Below the pieces are notes generated by a model. That model made no database searches. It was given only the letters and a program-made list of their open reading frames with translations, and had not been told where the DNA came from. A program made the position numbers and the translations under genes. DNA of 35,848 nt from a virus, in IMG/VR virus record IMGVR_UViG_3300017917_002656, positions 1 through 35,848 of that record; one strand, 5' to 3'. Shown one piece after another: positions 1-6,926 of the stretch. Position 1 is the stretch's first letter. Each line of letters begins with the position of its first letter.

Positions 1-312
1 AGAGGTAATTTGATTGGTAAATTGATATTGAATACAGATATCGCATATAAAAACGGATCAAAAACCACTCTTTACCCATACCAATCCTATAAAGTTGGCG
101 CTCAATATATTGTTCAAAACGTAAATAATTTGAATTATCAATATTACGGAAAAACAAAGTTAGCCCCAAATAAAAAGAATGGTGTGATTGATATTAATTG
201 TAAAATTAATATGTATACAGATTCAGGATTTACTACATTGATCAATAGTGATCTGACATTATCGGTAAATTTGATAAATACGGCAACTGATAGCGGATTC
301 TTGACAGCATAA
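1..312 (+). CDS. Phage structural protein of unknown role, 5' end outside window
   Basis: The reading frame is open from the first base of the window, and the first possible internal start (TTG at 10) is unconvincing, so the gene probably begins upstream. The visible part is about 103 residues, rich in Asn, Thr and Tyr, with no membrane segment, cysteine or recognised motif. It precedes two other likely virion proteins in the same orientation, which is the only reason to call it structural. It ends in TAA, and a CTATTTATA promoter-like motif follows at 327-335, so it is probably the last gene of its transcription unit. Confidence 0.5.
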   Translation, partial: RGNLIGKLILNTDIAYKNGSKTTLYPYQSYKVGAQYIVQNVNNLNYQYYGKTKLAPNKKNGVIDINCKINMYTDSGFTTLINSDLTLSVNLINTATDSGFLTA

Positions 313-326
313 AATAGAGATAAAGA

Positions 327-335
327 CTATTTATA
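327..335 (+). promoter_or_regulatory. CTATTTATA promoter-like motif
   Basis: CTATTTATA lies 40 bases upstream of the start at 375. The same nonamer occurs directly before both GIY-YIG genes (2783-2791, 12812-12820) and, on the minus strand, upstream of the gene at 22464. No TTTG element sits 20 bases upstream, so it differs from the host-type promoters in this window. A phage late-type promoter is an inference. Confidence 0.35.
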
Positions 336-374
336 AAAAAATATTAATAACTATACTTAAATAAAAATTCAAAA

Positions 375-722
375 ATGGGTTTAATAGCAACAAGTACTAC
401 GGTTGAAATGGTGGTTTATCTAACCGATGCGGGTAGAGAAGCCTTATTAAGACAAGGATTTGCGCCAGTTAGTTTTTCATTGACAGATGAGGATGCTAAT
501 TATAATGCAACTGAGACGTTAACGCAGGTGGCCACGGATTTAACTGGTGATTACGACGATAATGTTTACTCAACATCTAAAAATATCGGTATTAAAAACC
601 AGATAATTTATAAAATCCCAACAACCACAACAACCACAACAACGGCAACGGCAACCGCCGCCACAGCAGCTGCGGCCAACGTCAACCTTGTCGCAATAAG
701 ATCAACAGCGGCAATAGCATAA
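375..722 (+). CDS. Small structural protein with Thr/Ala-rich C-terminal tract
   Basis: A 115-residue protein with no family I recognise. Residues 1-80 look globular (a short hydrophobic N-terminus followed by a mixed alpha/beta pattern). The next ~20 residues are a low-complexity Thr then Ala-rich run, encoded by ACA/ACC/GCA/GCC triplets at about 619-680. The triplet-repeat DNA is prone to slippage, so the length may vary between relatives. It lies between a likely structural gene and the large 645-residue gene, 24 bases from the latter, so a virion or assembly role is inferred. An ATG start with an A-rich leader fits the other genes here. Confidence 0.6.
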   Translation: MGLIATSTTVEMVVYLTDAGREALLRQGFAPVSFSLTDEDANYNATETLTQVATDLTGDYDDNVYSTSKNIGIKNQIIYKIPTTTTTTTTATATAATAAAANVNLVAIRSTAAIA

Positions 723-745
723 TAAATTAAATAATATTTTATATA

Positions 746-2683
746 ATGAGCGCAATATTAAAAATGAGAGTTCCTTTCTTTAGAAAAAAAGAAAGCGGTG
801 GTACTGACGGTAGAGCAACCTTCTATTTAGCCCAATCAGTTAATTATTTACCAGCGGCAAACCAAACAGTAACGGTAACTCACACAAATGTGAGAGGTAC
901 TGCTTTTCAAACCTATTTGAATAACAAATCAACAAATACCTTAACAGCCAAATTTGTTGAATATAACATCGATAATACAACAACCGCACCAGTAAACACG
1001 GACGGTTTTAATTATTATATGACGTTACAGTATACCGATCTTAGTTTATCCACTTATATCAACGGTGGTGACTGTAACGGTTATATTGAGTATGATGTGA
1101 ACCCAACGACATTAAGTGTACTCAAACCAGTTGAAACTCCAGTTGTTGTTTCTGAATCAATACCTTATGATTTATTTGACGGATACAACATCTTGACAAA
1201 TATTGTTACTGGTGGTACAATTCCAACAACAGGTATTACCAGAGGTATGCTTGTAAAAAGAGAAGAAGGTAATACTATATTTGCCAACTTATTAAAGAGT
1301 TTGAATTTACCTGTAACCGAGTTGGATTTGATGAAGTACAAAAGAAGTCAGCTTGGTACGAGTTCATTAGCTACTGGTACAACTTATGATTACTTACTGG
1401 GTGGGCAGAAATACAACTGGACACCATGGACAAGTACAGGATCAACATCTGGCGTAACATTATCAGTACACCCAACAAGTGGTTATACTGGTGAATACTA
1501 CGGTACCGTACTACAAACAATTGGTAGTTATGAATTTATGTCATCTAATAAAGCGGTATTGCCAGTTGAAAATGATATGTATTTGATATTCGAAATACCG
1601 AATAACGAATACGGCGAAATCATTGACGGTAAAACATTCAGAATGACTTTACCTTATTACGCTGCAACTGGCGTTACTGGTAATACACTTATTAACCAGG
1701 TATTTGGTTCATATACTGGATATTCATCAACACCAACACAACTTAGCATATATGGTACATATAACAAATCTGGTTACTCAAGAGGTATCAATATGGATAA
1801 AGCCCTATCTGAGACCGATTTGTCTGTACAAGATATTGGTGTAAGACCCGATCTAAACAATTCAACATTTAATGATACGACCTATCAAAGTAATGTGGTA
1901 TTATTATTCTCAGATACGATAAAAGCGCCATATGATAGTAATTTCTCATCGTGGAGTGGTGGTACTGTGGATTTGATGGAAGGTATAAAAGTATTCAGTG
2001 AAACAGCTGGTATTGAAAAACCAACTTATGATTACTTCAACGATCAGTGCGTTGGTTTTGTGGCCCTGGATAAAGGATTTGTTGTGATTACACATCCATT
2101 AATTGTGGACTCATACTTCAAAAATGTATTCAACGGTACAATATCATCGAGCGGAACATGGAGTGGTGGTACTAAGGTTTATGATTACGGTACGTTATCA
2201 ACAGGAACCACAAGAGGTAAGGTTAAAACTGACCCAACAAAAATGATCACAACTGTGGATAACTCTAACTATGTATATTGGGACAGCTCACAGTTTATCT
2301 TTACTGGTTTAACTGGTACGTATAGCGGTATTACTTCAAATATTGAATATAAGAGTTATAATACTGAAAAATCGCTGAACATAGTTTGTTTAGCATCCGC
2401 TAACGAGTTCTTTAGGTCGACAAGTGATTCGGCGAAAGAATTGTTCGGATTAACCACACAGGGGTCAACAACATCTAAATATGGTTTGGAAATGAGTAAC
2501 TTACTCAACACACCAACATATGCCGACTTCCAAACGGGTAGTGATGAGCTATATCCTGTTATCATCACTGGTTTAGGATTACATGATGCAAATGGTAATT
2601 TATTGGCGATTTGTAAACCATCGCAGCCAGTTAAAAAGTATTGGTATGACGTAGTGTCATTCAACATAAAAATAAGACTATAA
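746..2683 (+). CDS. Large virion structural protein (tail/baseplate type)
   Basis: A 645-residue protein rich in Thr, Gly, Ser and Tyr, with no cysteine cluster, signal peptide or membrane segment. The composition is typical of phage tail sheath, baseplate or fibre proteins. The C-terminal segment (about residues 605-645, reading GLGLHDANGNLLAICKPSQP and then ending in alternating hydrophobic residues) resembles the C-terminal ends of large structural proteins in other phages, as far as I remember. Its length is close to that of T4-type sheath proteins, but I cannot see sheath-specific motifs. It ends the structural run; the next 10 bases lead into a truncated gene start. Confidence 0.6.
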   Translation: MSAILKMRVPFFRKKESGGTDGRATFYLAQSVNYLPAANQTVTVTHTNVRGTAFQTYLNNKSTNTLTAKFVEYNIDNTTTAPVNTDGFNYYMTLQYTDLSLSTYINGGDCNGYIEYDVNPTTLSVLKPVETPVVVSESIPYDLFDGYNILTNIVTGGTIPTTGITRGMLVKREEGNTIFANLLKSLNLPVTELDLMKYKRSQLGTSSLATGTTYDYLLGGQKYNWTPWTSTGSTSGVTLSVHPTSGYTGEYYGTVLQTIGSYEFMSSNKAVLPVENDMYLIFEIPNNEYGEIIDGKTFRMTLPYYAATGVTGNTLINQVFGSYTGYSSTPTQLSIYGTYNKSGYSRGINMDKALSETDLSVQDIGVRPDLNNSTFNDTTYQSNVVLLFSDTIKAPYDSNFSSWSGGTVDLMEGIKVFSETAGIEKPTYDYFNDQCVGFVALDKGFVVITHPLIVDSYFKNVFNGTISSSGTWSGGTKVYDYGTLSTGTTRGKVKTDPTKMITTVDNSNYVYWDSSQFIFTGLTGTYSGITSNIEYKSYNTEKSLNIVCLASANEFFRSTSDSAKELFGLTTQGSTTSKYGLEMSNLLNTPTYADFQTGSDELYPVIITGLGLHDANGNLLAICKPSQPVKKYWYDVVSFNIKIRL

Positions 2684-2693
2684 AAACAAACAA

Positions 2694-2759
2694 ATGATTA
2701 AAAAAGAGATACAAGAAGAATTTTACTTACTTGGACTTGATGTGTCAACCAAAACATAA
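2694..2759 (+). pseudogene. Truncated 5' copy of the downstream RuvC-like gene
   Basis: This 21-codon frame encodes MIKKEIQEEFYLLGLDVSTKT and a stop. It matches the first 20 residues of the RuvC-like protein at 3485, where YLLGLDVSTKT recurs at residues 10-20. The last 18 bases before the junction (2739-2756 versus 3527-3544) are identical, while the codons upstream differ by synonymous changes (Leu, Gly, Tyr). The match ends exactly where the RuvC frame would continue; an in-frame TAA follows at once. I read it as the left-behind original start of the resolvase gene, cut off by insertion of the GIY-YIG cassette. Confidence 0.85.
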
Positions 2760-2782
2760 TTCACACTTTGCTATTTTTCTTA

Positions 2783-2791
2783 CTATTTATA
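2783..2791 (+). promoter_or_regulatory. CTATTTATA motif before GIY-YIG gene 1
   Basis: The motif lies three bases upstream of the preferred ATG at 2795. The second endonuclease gene has the same motif at nearly the same distance. This supports a private promoter giving a very short or leaderless message, and it helps decide the start. Confidence 0.4.
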
Positions 2792-2794
2792 GTT

Positions 2795-3481
2795 ATGGAA
2801 AATAGCAATTTTATTTATGGTTTAATTGACCCTATAACCAACCAATTAAGGTATGTTGGTAAGAGCATAAACCCCAAAAATCGTTTGAGAAAACATATTT
2901 CAGAAAGAAACCTTCATGATAGTTATAAAGATAGATGGGTTAGAAAATTATATAACCTTGATTTACGTCCAGAATTAATTATTATTGATGTGATTAATAA
3001 CGAAACGGATGATTGGAGATTTTGGGAGGTGTTTTACATATCTTATTTTAAGTCTATTGGTTGTAATTTAACTAACGGTACTCTTGGTGGTGATCAACCA
3101 CCATCAACAAAGGGTAGGAAGCAATCACTTGAGACAAGAACGAAAATGTCAAAAAGTAAGTCAGGTAAACCACCAGCGTGGTGGGTACCTGGGACGATAA
3201 GAAGTGAAGAACATAAACAAAATTTATCCAAAAGTTGTAAAGGGCGGGTTTCGCCTAATAAAGGTAAAAAATATTCGGAGGAACATAAAGCTAAATTAGT
3301 TAAAGCATCAACAGTCAATAAACCAGTTTTACAATTAGATTTGGATGGTAACTTAATAAAAGAATGGCCTTCTAAAAATTTAGCACAAAAAACATTAAAA
3401 ATAAGACATATATCCGAATGCTGTAATAACCTTAAAAATTTTAAAACAGCGGGTGGGTATAGATGGGTATATAAAAATTAA
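2795..3481 (+). CDS. GIY-YIG homing endonuclease (Seg-like) with NUMOD repeats
   Basis: A 228-residue freestanding homing endonuclease that should cut DNA of related phages lacking the cassette. The GIY-YIG nuclease domain covers residues 6-100: IYG at 7-9, YVG at 20-22, an Arg/His pair at 30 and 34, the likely catalytic Glu at 78 and the NGTLGGD segment at 94-100. Two or three NUMOD3-type DNA-binding repeats follow (about 105-175, pattern KGRKQS, then RSEEHK, then YSEEHK). A NUMOD1-like helix-turn-helix (about 178-225, QLDLDGNLIKEW, ending GGYRWVYKN) completes it. I chose ATG 2795 because an upstream TTG start at 2768 would add a poly-Phe/Leu leader and because the second endonuclease starts at the equivalent place. 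It ends three bases before the RuvC-like gene. Confidence 0.93.
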   Translation: MENSNFIYGLIDPITNQLRYVGKSINPKNRLRKHISERNLHDSYKDRWVRKLYNLDLRPELIIIDVINNETDDWRFWEVFYISYFKSIGCNLTNGTLGGDQPPSTKGRKQSLETRTKMSKSKSGKPPAWWVPGTIRSEEHKQNLSKSCKGRVSPNKGKKYSEEHKAKLVKASTVNKPVLQLDLDGNLIKEWPSKNLAQKTLKIRHISECCNNLKNFKTAGGYRWVYKN

Positions 3482-3484
3482 TAT

Positions 3485-4090
3485 ATGAAAAAAACTAACG
3501 ATAACGAATACTATCTTTTAGGTTTAGATGTGTCAACCAAAACAATTGGCGTGTCACTTTTTGATAATAAGGGACAACTACTGGAATTAACCCACATCTC
3601 ACCAAAGGCTAAACCAGTACCTGATTCAAAAACAGAAGAATTGATTAAAAAGGCGGATCTTTATGCTGAGTTCATTAAGAAATACGCCAAAATGAAAACC
3701 AAGATTAAACACGTTGTTATCGAGGAACCTTTATTGCGTTCAAACAACGTTAATACGGTGGGTACACTACTTAGATTTAATGGTATGGTAACCAAGATAA
3801 CATATGATATCATTGGGGTAGTACCAGAATATGTGAGTACATACGAAGCCAGAAAAAATGCCTTTCCTGAGTTAATGCAACCAGGATCGAATAAAAAACC
3901 AGTACTATTCGGTGCTTACTCGAAAGACACCGATAAAAAAATGGTAATCTGGGAGAAGGTATCGGAAAGAGACCCAAACATCAAATGGTTATTGGATGCT
4001 AAGGGTGCCTTGAAAAAAGAAAATTTCGATATGGCTGATGCATACACTGTATGTTTGTCATATATGAAAATGAAAAAGATCATCGAGTAA
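3485..4090 (+). CDS. RuvC-like Holliday junction resolvase (RNase H fold)
   Basis: This 201-residue protein should cleave branched recombination or replication intermediates. The acidic residues expected for a RuvC/RNase H fold are in the expected order: Asp15 in LLGLDVSTKTIGV, Glu80 or Glu81 in VVIEEPLL, and Asp182 with Asp185 near the C-terminus in DMADAY. It is somewhat longer than bacterial RuvC. The gene heads the recombination block and ends one base before the promoter of the primase gene. Its first 20 codons appear twice, here and in the stub at 2694, so the present start seems to have been supplied with the GIY-YIG insertion. Confidence 0.88.
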   Translation: MKKTNDNEYYLLGLDVSTKTIGVSLFDNKGQLLELTHISPKAKPVPDSKTEELIKKADLYAEFIKKYAKMKTKIKHVVIEEPLLRSNNVNTVGTLLRFNGMVTKITYDIIGVVPEYVSTYEARKNAFPELMQPGSNKKPVLFGAYSKDTDKKMVIWEKVSERDPNIKWLLDAKGALKKENFDMADAYTVCLSYMKMKKIIE

Positions 4091-4122
4091 TTTGGTTTTT
4101 TTGTTTTTTTTGCTTATTATTG
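4091..4122 (+). promoter_or_regulatory. Bacteroidota-type promoter for the primase gene
   Basis: TTTG at 4091-4094, a 20-base spacer and TATTATTG at 4115-4122 resemble the host primary-sigma consensus (TTTG, then TAnnTTTG). The predicted start of transcription is only about ten bases before ATG 4140, which supports that start codon over the upstream TTG at 4092. Confidence 0.6.
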
Positions 4123-4139
4123 ATGAAAACCATTCAAGC

Positions 4140-5111
4140 ATGTTTTTCTCAGACGATAAGCACGAAGAACTCATAAGTTTATTGGAGGATTTTCTTGGGG
4201 AACCAAGAAAACACTATGAAAGCAGAGGACAGATCAGTTTTGACTGTCCTAACTGTTCTTATGAGAAAGGCCTTGATCATGATGGTAAAGGTAACCTTGA
4301 AATAAACTATGAATTGGGTGTGTATAACTGTTGGGCTTGCGCTGAAACAGATGGTACCAAAGGTAAGTTATATTACCTATTCAAACAATACGCTGATAAA
4401 GAAACTTTAAAGAGATTTATAGATGGCCGTTTCGTGTTCGAAAGCGACTTTTATGAAGATGAGGAGGTTGAAACAAGTAAACAGGTTTTAAAGTTACCAG
4501 AAGGGTTCTACTCTTTAGCTGGTAAACAAGGACATACTTTATTTGTTTCAGCCTTTAATTATTTGTATTCCAGGGGTATTACCGATGAAATAATAACCAA
4601 ATATAAGCTTGGTTTTTGTCTGGATGGAAAATACCAGAATAGGATTATCATACCGTCCTATGATATTGACGGTGACCTAAATTATTTCGTTGCCCGATCT
4701 ATCAGTAAGCAAAATACCAAATATAAGTACCTAAACCCAGATACTGATAAAACCAGCATTATTTTCAATGAAAATATGATTAACTGGGATAGGCCCATAT
4801 TCCTGGTGGAGGGTGCTTTTGATCATATCGTAGTACCAAACAGCATACCTTTACTGGGTAAGAAGATGTATGATAAATTACTGGATACGATATACCATAA
4901 CGCTAAGAGTTATGTCATAATAGTACTGGATTCTGATGCTAATGATGACGCTGTTAAGATATACAATAAACTCGATTCGGGTAAGTTAATGAATAGGATT
5001 CTCATCAACAGAATGCCAGACGAACACGATATCTCGAGTTTTAACCAAACCTACGGCCAGGGTAACTTAAAAGAATGGTTGAAAAATAAAACAACAAGAA
5101 TAATTGATTAA
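4140..5111 (+). CDS. DnaG-type DNA primase (zinc finger plus Toprim)
   Basis: A 323-residue protein, probably the phage primase making RNA primers for the lagging strand. An N-terminal zinc ribbon has CPNC at 36-39 and CWAC at 64-67. A Toprim domain follows in the second half: FLVEGAFDH supplies the conserved Glu, and VIIVLDSDAND supplies the DxD metal site. It is shorter than bacterial DnaG and lacks an evident helicase-interaction domain, like other phage primases. I prefer ATG 4140; the in-frame TTG at 4092 overlaps the promoter and would add a poly-Phe/Leu leader. The downstream nuclease gene begins three bases after the stop, so the two are probably co-transcribed. Confidence 0.87.
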   Translation: MFFSDDKHEELISLLEDFLGEPRKHYESRGQISFDCPNCSYEKGLDHDGKGNLEINYELGVYNCWACAETDGTKGKLYYLFKQYADKETLKRFIDGRFVFESDFYEDEEVETSKQVLKLPEGFYSLAGKQGHTLFVSAFNYLYSRGITDEIITKYKLGFCLDGKYQNRIIIPSYDIDGDLNYFVARSISKQNTKYKYLNPDTDKTSIIFNENMINWDRPIFLVEGAFDHIVVPNSIPLLGKKMYDKLLDTIYHNAKSYVIIVLDSDANDDAVKIYNKLDSGKLMNRILINRMPDEHDISSFNQTYGQGNLKEWLKNKTTRIID

Positions 5112-5114
5112 CGA

Positions 5115-5852
5115 ATGATAAAATTAATACATGAAACACATACCTACGTAAACGACAAGTTCCCGAACATGCAATACACTTCGGTAACGACGATGTTAGG
5201 TAAATACAAAGAAAAGTTTGACGAAGATTTTCACGCTCAAAGAGTAGCGGATAGAAAAGGAATAACAAAAGAAGAGGTAATTGCTGAATGGAGAGAAATC
5301 AACCGCCTGGCGAATGAATACGGAACGAATTTACATGCCATTTTAGAGCGTTTCTTACTCGCACCGCATAGAATATACTCCCCGAGAGATGAGTACGAAA
5401 AAACGGTTATAAATGCCTTTAAAAAGGTATGTTCTGATGAGAAGTTAACCCTGATTAATTCAGATCGTCTAAAACCAGAGTACATCATGTCCTACGAGTT
5501 TAACGATAGGGTGGGTATCGCTGGTACATCCGATATCATCGAAGATATTGATTATGATAAATTCAATGTATGGGATTTTAAAACAAATAAGAAATTTGAA
5601 TATGAGAATGCTTATGGTGAATATTTACATTTCCCAGTAAACCATTTGACTCACTGCCAGTATAACGATTATACGTTACAGTTGTCAATTTACGGCGTAA
5701 TGTATGAAAGGGAGACTGGACGTAAGTTCAATAGAGCAGGTTTATTCTATTGGGATAAATATTCTCAAACGTTTAAGCTAATTCCAGTAGTCTATATGAA
5801 ACGTGAGGCAGAAATGTTGATTGATCACTACAAACTTAAAATGATTGCATGA
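5115..5852 (+). CDS. PD-(D/E)XK nuclease (RecB/Cas4-like exonuclease)
   Basis: A 245-residue nuclease of the RecB/lambda-exonuclease-like class. A conserved His lies at residue 74 in GTNLHAILERF. The acidic metal ligands are Asp140 in GIAGTSD and Asp154 with Lys156 in VWDFKTNKK, followed by the QLSIYGVMYE helix (about 192-201), which matches the QxxxY motif of the family. There is no C-terminal cysteine cluster, so it is not an iron-sulfur Cas4. It lies between the primase and the SbcD-like gene and overlaps the latter by four bases, so it probably works in end resection during recombination-dependent replication. Confidence 0.85.
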   Translation: MIKLIHETHTYVNDKFPNMQYTSVTTMLGKYKEKFDEDFHAQRVADRKGITKEEVIAEWREINRLANEYGTNLHAILERFLLAPHRIYSPRDEYEKTVINAFKKVCSDEKLTLINSDRLKPEYIMSYEFNDRVGIAGTSDIIEDIDYDKFNVWDFKTNKKFEYENAYGEYLHFPVNHLTHCQYNDYTLQLSIYGVMYERETGRKFNRAGLFYWDKYSQTFKLIPVVYMKREAEMLIDHYKLKMIA

Positions 5853-6649
5853 TAACAAAAATAGCACATATAGCGGATATCCATTTTAGGAATATCCAAA
5901 GACATTTAGAATTCAGAGCGGTATGCTCTAATTTCATTGACCAGATGAAAAAAACACAACCCGATAGGATTGTTATTGCTGGTGATATCGTACACTCAAG
6001 AAACCAGATAAGTCCTGAATTAGTAAATGAAGTATCTTGGTTTTTATCTGAATGTTCGGCGATAACCGAAAAGGTAATTATCATACCAGGTAATCACGAC
6101 ATTGTTGAACAAAACAAAGAGCGTATGGATGCTTTAACACCGATCATTAAGGCGCTGGATTTGAATAATATTCACTATTATACTAAATCCGATGTGATTG
6201 AAGATGAAAACGTGGCCTGGGCGGTATATTCCATATTTGATAGTCACGCAACACCAGAACAGTTACACCATAACTCGTATAACGGTAAAAAGAAAATCGG
6301 ATTGTTTCACGGTGTAATAGTTGGTGCTGTTAATGAAATGGGTTACAGTTTTACCCATGGTGTTGACGTTGAAAAGTTCGCCGACTGTGATATTGTTTTA
6401 TGTGGTGATATACACAAAAGACAAATATTGAAAACCAAATCAGGTATCGATGTTATCTATCCTGGTAGTATGGTACAACAAAATTATGGTGAAACGGTAT
6501 CCCAACACGGATATGGTGTCCTTACCATTACTGATAAGGGTTTTGATTATAAACTTTATGATATCGATAATCCTGTGAAATACTTAACGTTTAAGATCAC
6601 GGATTTCTCGGACATAGAAGAAGGTTGTGAAATGTTTACCAATGCCTAA
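5849..6649 (+). CDS. SbcD/Mre11-like recombination nuclease subunit (T4 gp47-like)
   Basis: A 266-residue calcineurin-like metallophosphoesterase that should pair with the SbcC-like ATPase encoded two genes downstream to process DNA ends. The phosphoesterase motifs are clear: HIADIH (Asp10, His12), IAGDIVH (Asp46), IPGNHD, LFHGVIVGAV, and CGDIHKRQ. The length is typical of phage gp47 rather than full bacterial SbcD, with little capping domain. The start overlaps the preceding stop by four bases. Order and identity match the T4 gene 47-46 pair except for a small gene placed between them. Confidence 0.92.
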   Translation: MITKIAHIADIHFRNIQRHLEFRAVCSNFIDQMKKTQPDRIVIAGDIVHSRNQISPELVNEVSWFLSECSAITEKVIIIPGNHDIVEQNKERMDALTPIIKALDLNNIHYYTKSDVIEDENVAWAVYSIFDSHATPEQLHHNSYNGKKKIGLFHGVIVGAVNEMGYSFTHGVDVEKFADCDIVLCGDIHKRQILKTKSGIDVIYPGSMVQQNYGETVSQHGYGVLTITDKGFDYKLYDIDNPVKYLTFKITDFSDIEEGCEMFTNA

Positions 6650-6926
6650 AGTCAGTAAAAAACTACTGGATGAGATTGATGCGTATTGTAAGATAAATGA
6701 AATTACGGACGCAGATAAATTTTTAAATGATCTGATTGTGAATGCATTTTCTGTACTTAAGTACGGCAATAAACCAGACATAGAGATTAAACCAAAACAA
6801 ACCGTAAAAACGGAACCAGTGGAAGACCTTCCGCAACCAGAGATTAAACAACCAGACAATACCATTACCGTAACGAACAAAAGAATAGAAAATGACAAAT
6901 ACAATGATATATACGACGACTTCTAA
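6642..6926 (+). CDS. Small protein between the SbcD- and SbcC-like genes
   Basis: About 94 residues if it starts at ATG 6642 (99 from ATG 6627). The first 45 residues are helical and basic-acidic mixed (PKVSKKLLDEIDAYCKIN, then FLNDLIVNAFSVLKYG), and the rest is a Pro/Lys/Glu-rich, probably disordered tail. The pattern could suit a short DNA-binding or adaptor protein, but I do not recognise a family. It overlaps the SbcD-like stop by eight bases and the SbcC-like start by 35 bases, so its translation is probably coupled to both, pointing to a role with that complex. Confidence 0.65.
   Translation: MPKVSKKLLDEIDAYCKINEITDADKFLNDLIVNAFSVLKYGNKPDIEIKPKQTVKTEPVEDLPQPEIKQPDNTITVTNKRIENDKYNDIYDDF

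Noticed and set aside
2768-2794. Upstream TTG start for the first GIY-YIG gene
   Set aside because: It would add a poly-Leu/Phe leader, overlap the promoter-like motif, and disagree with the start position of the second endonuclease.
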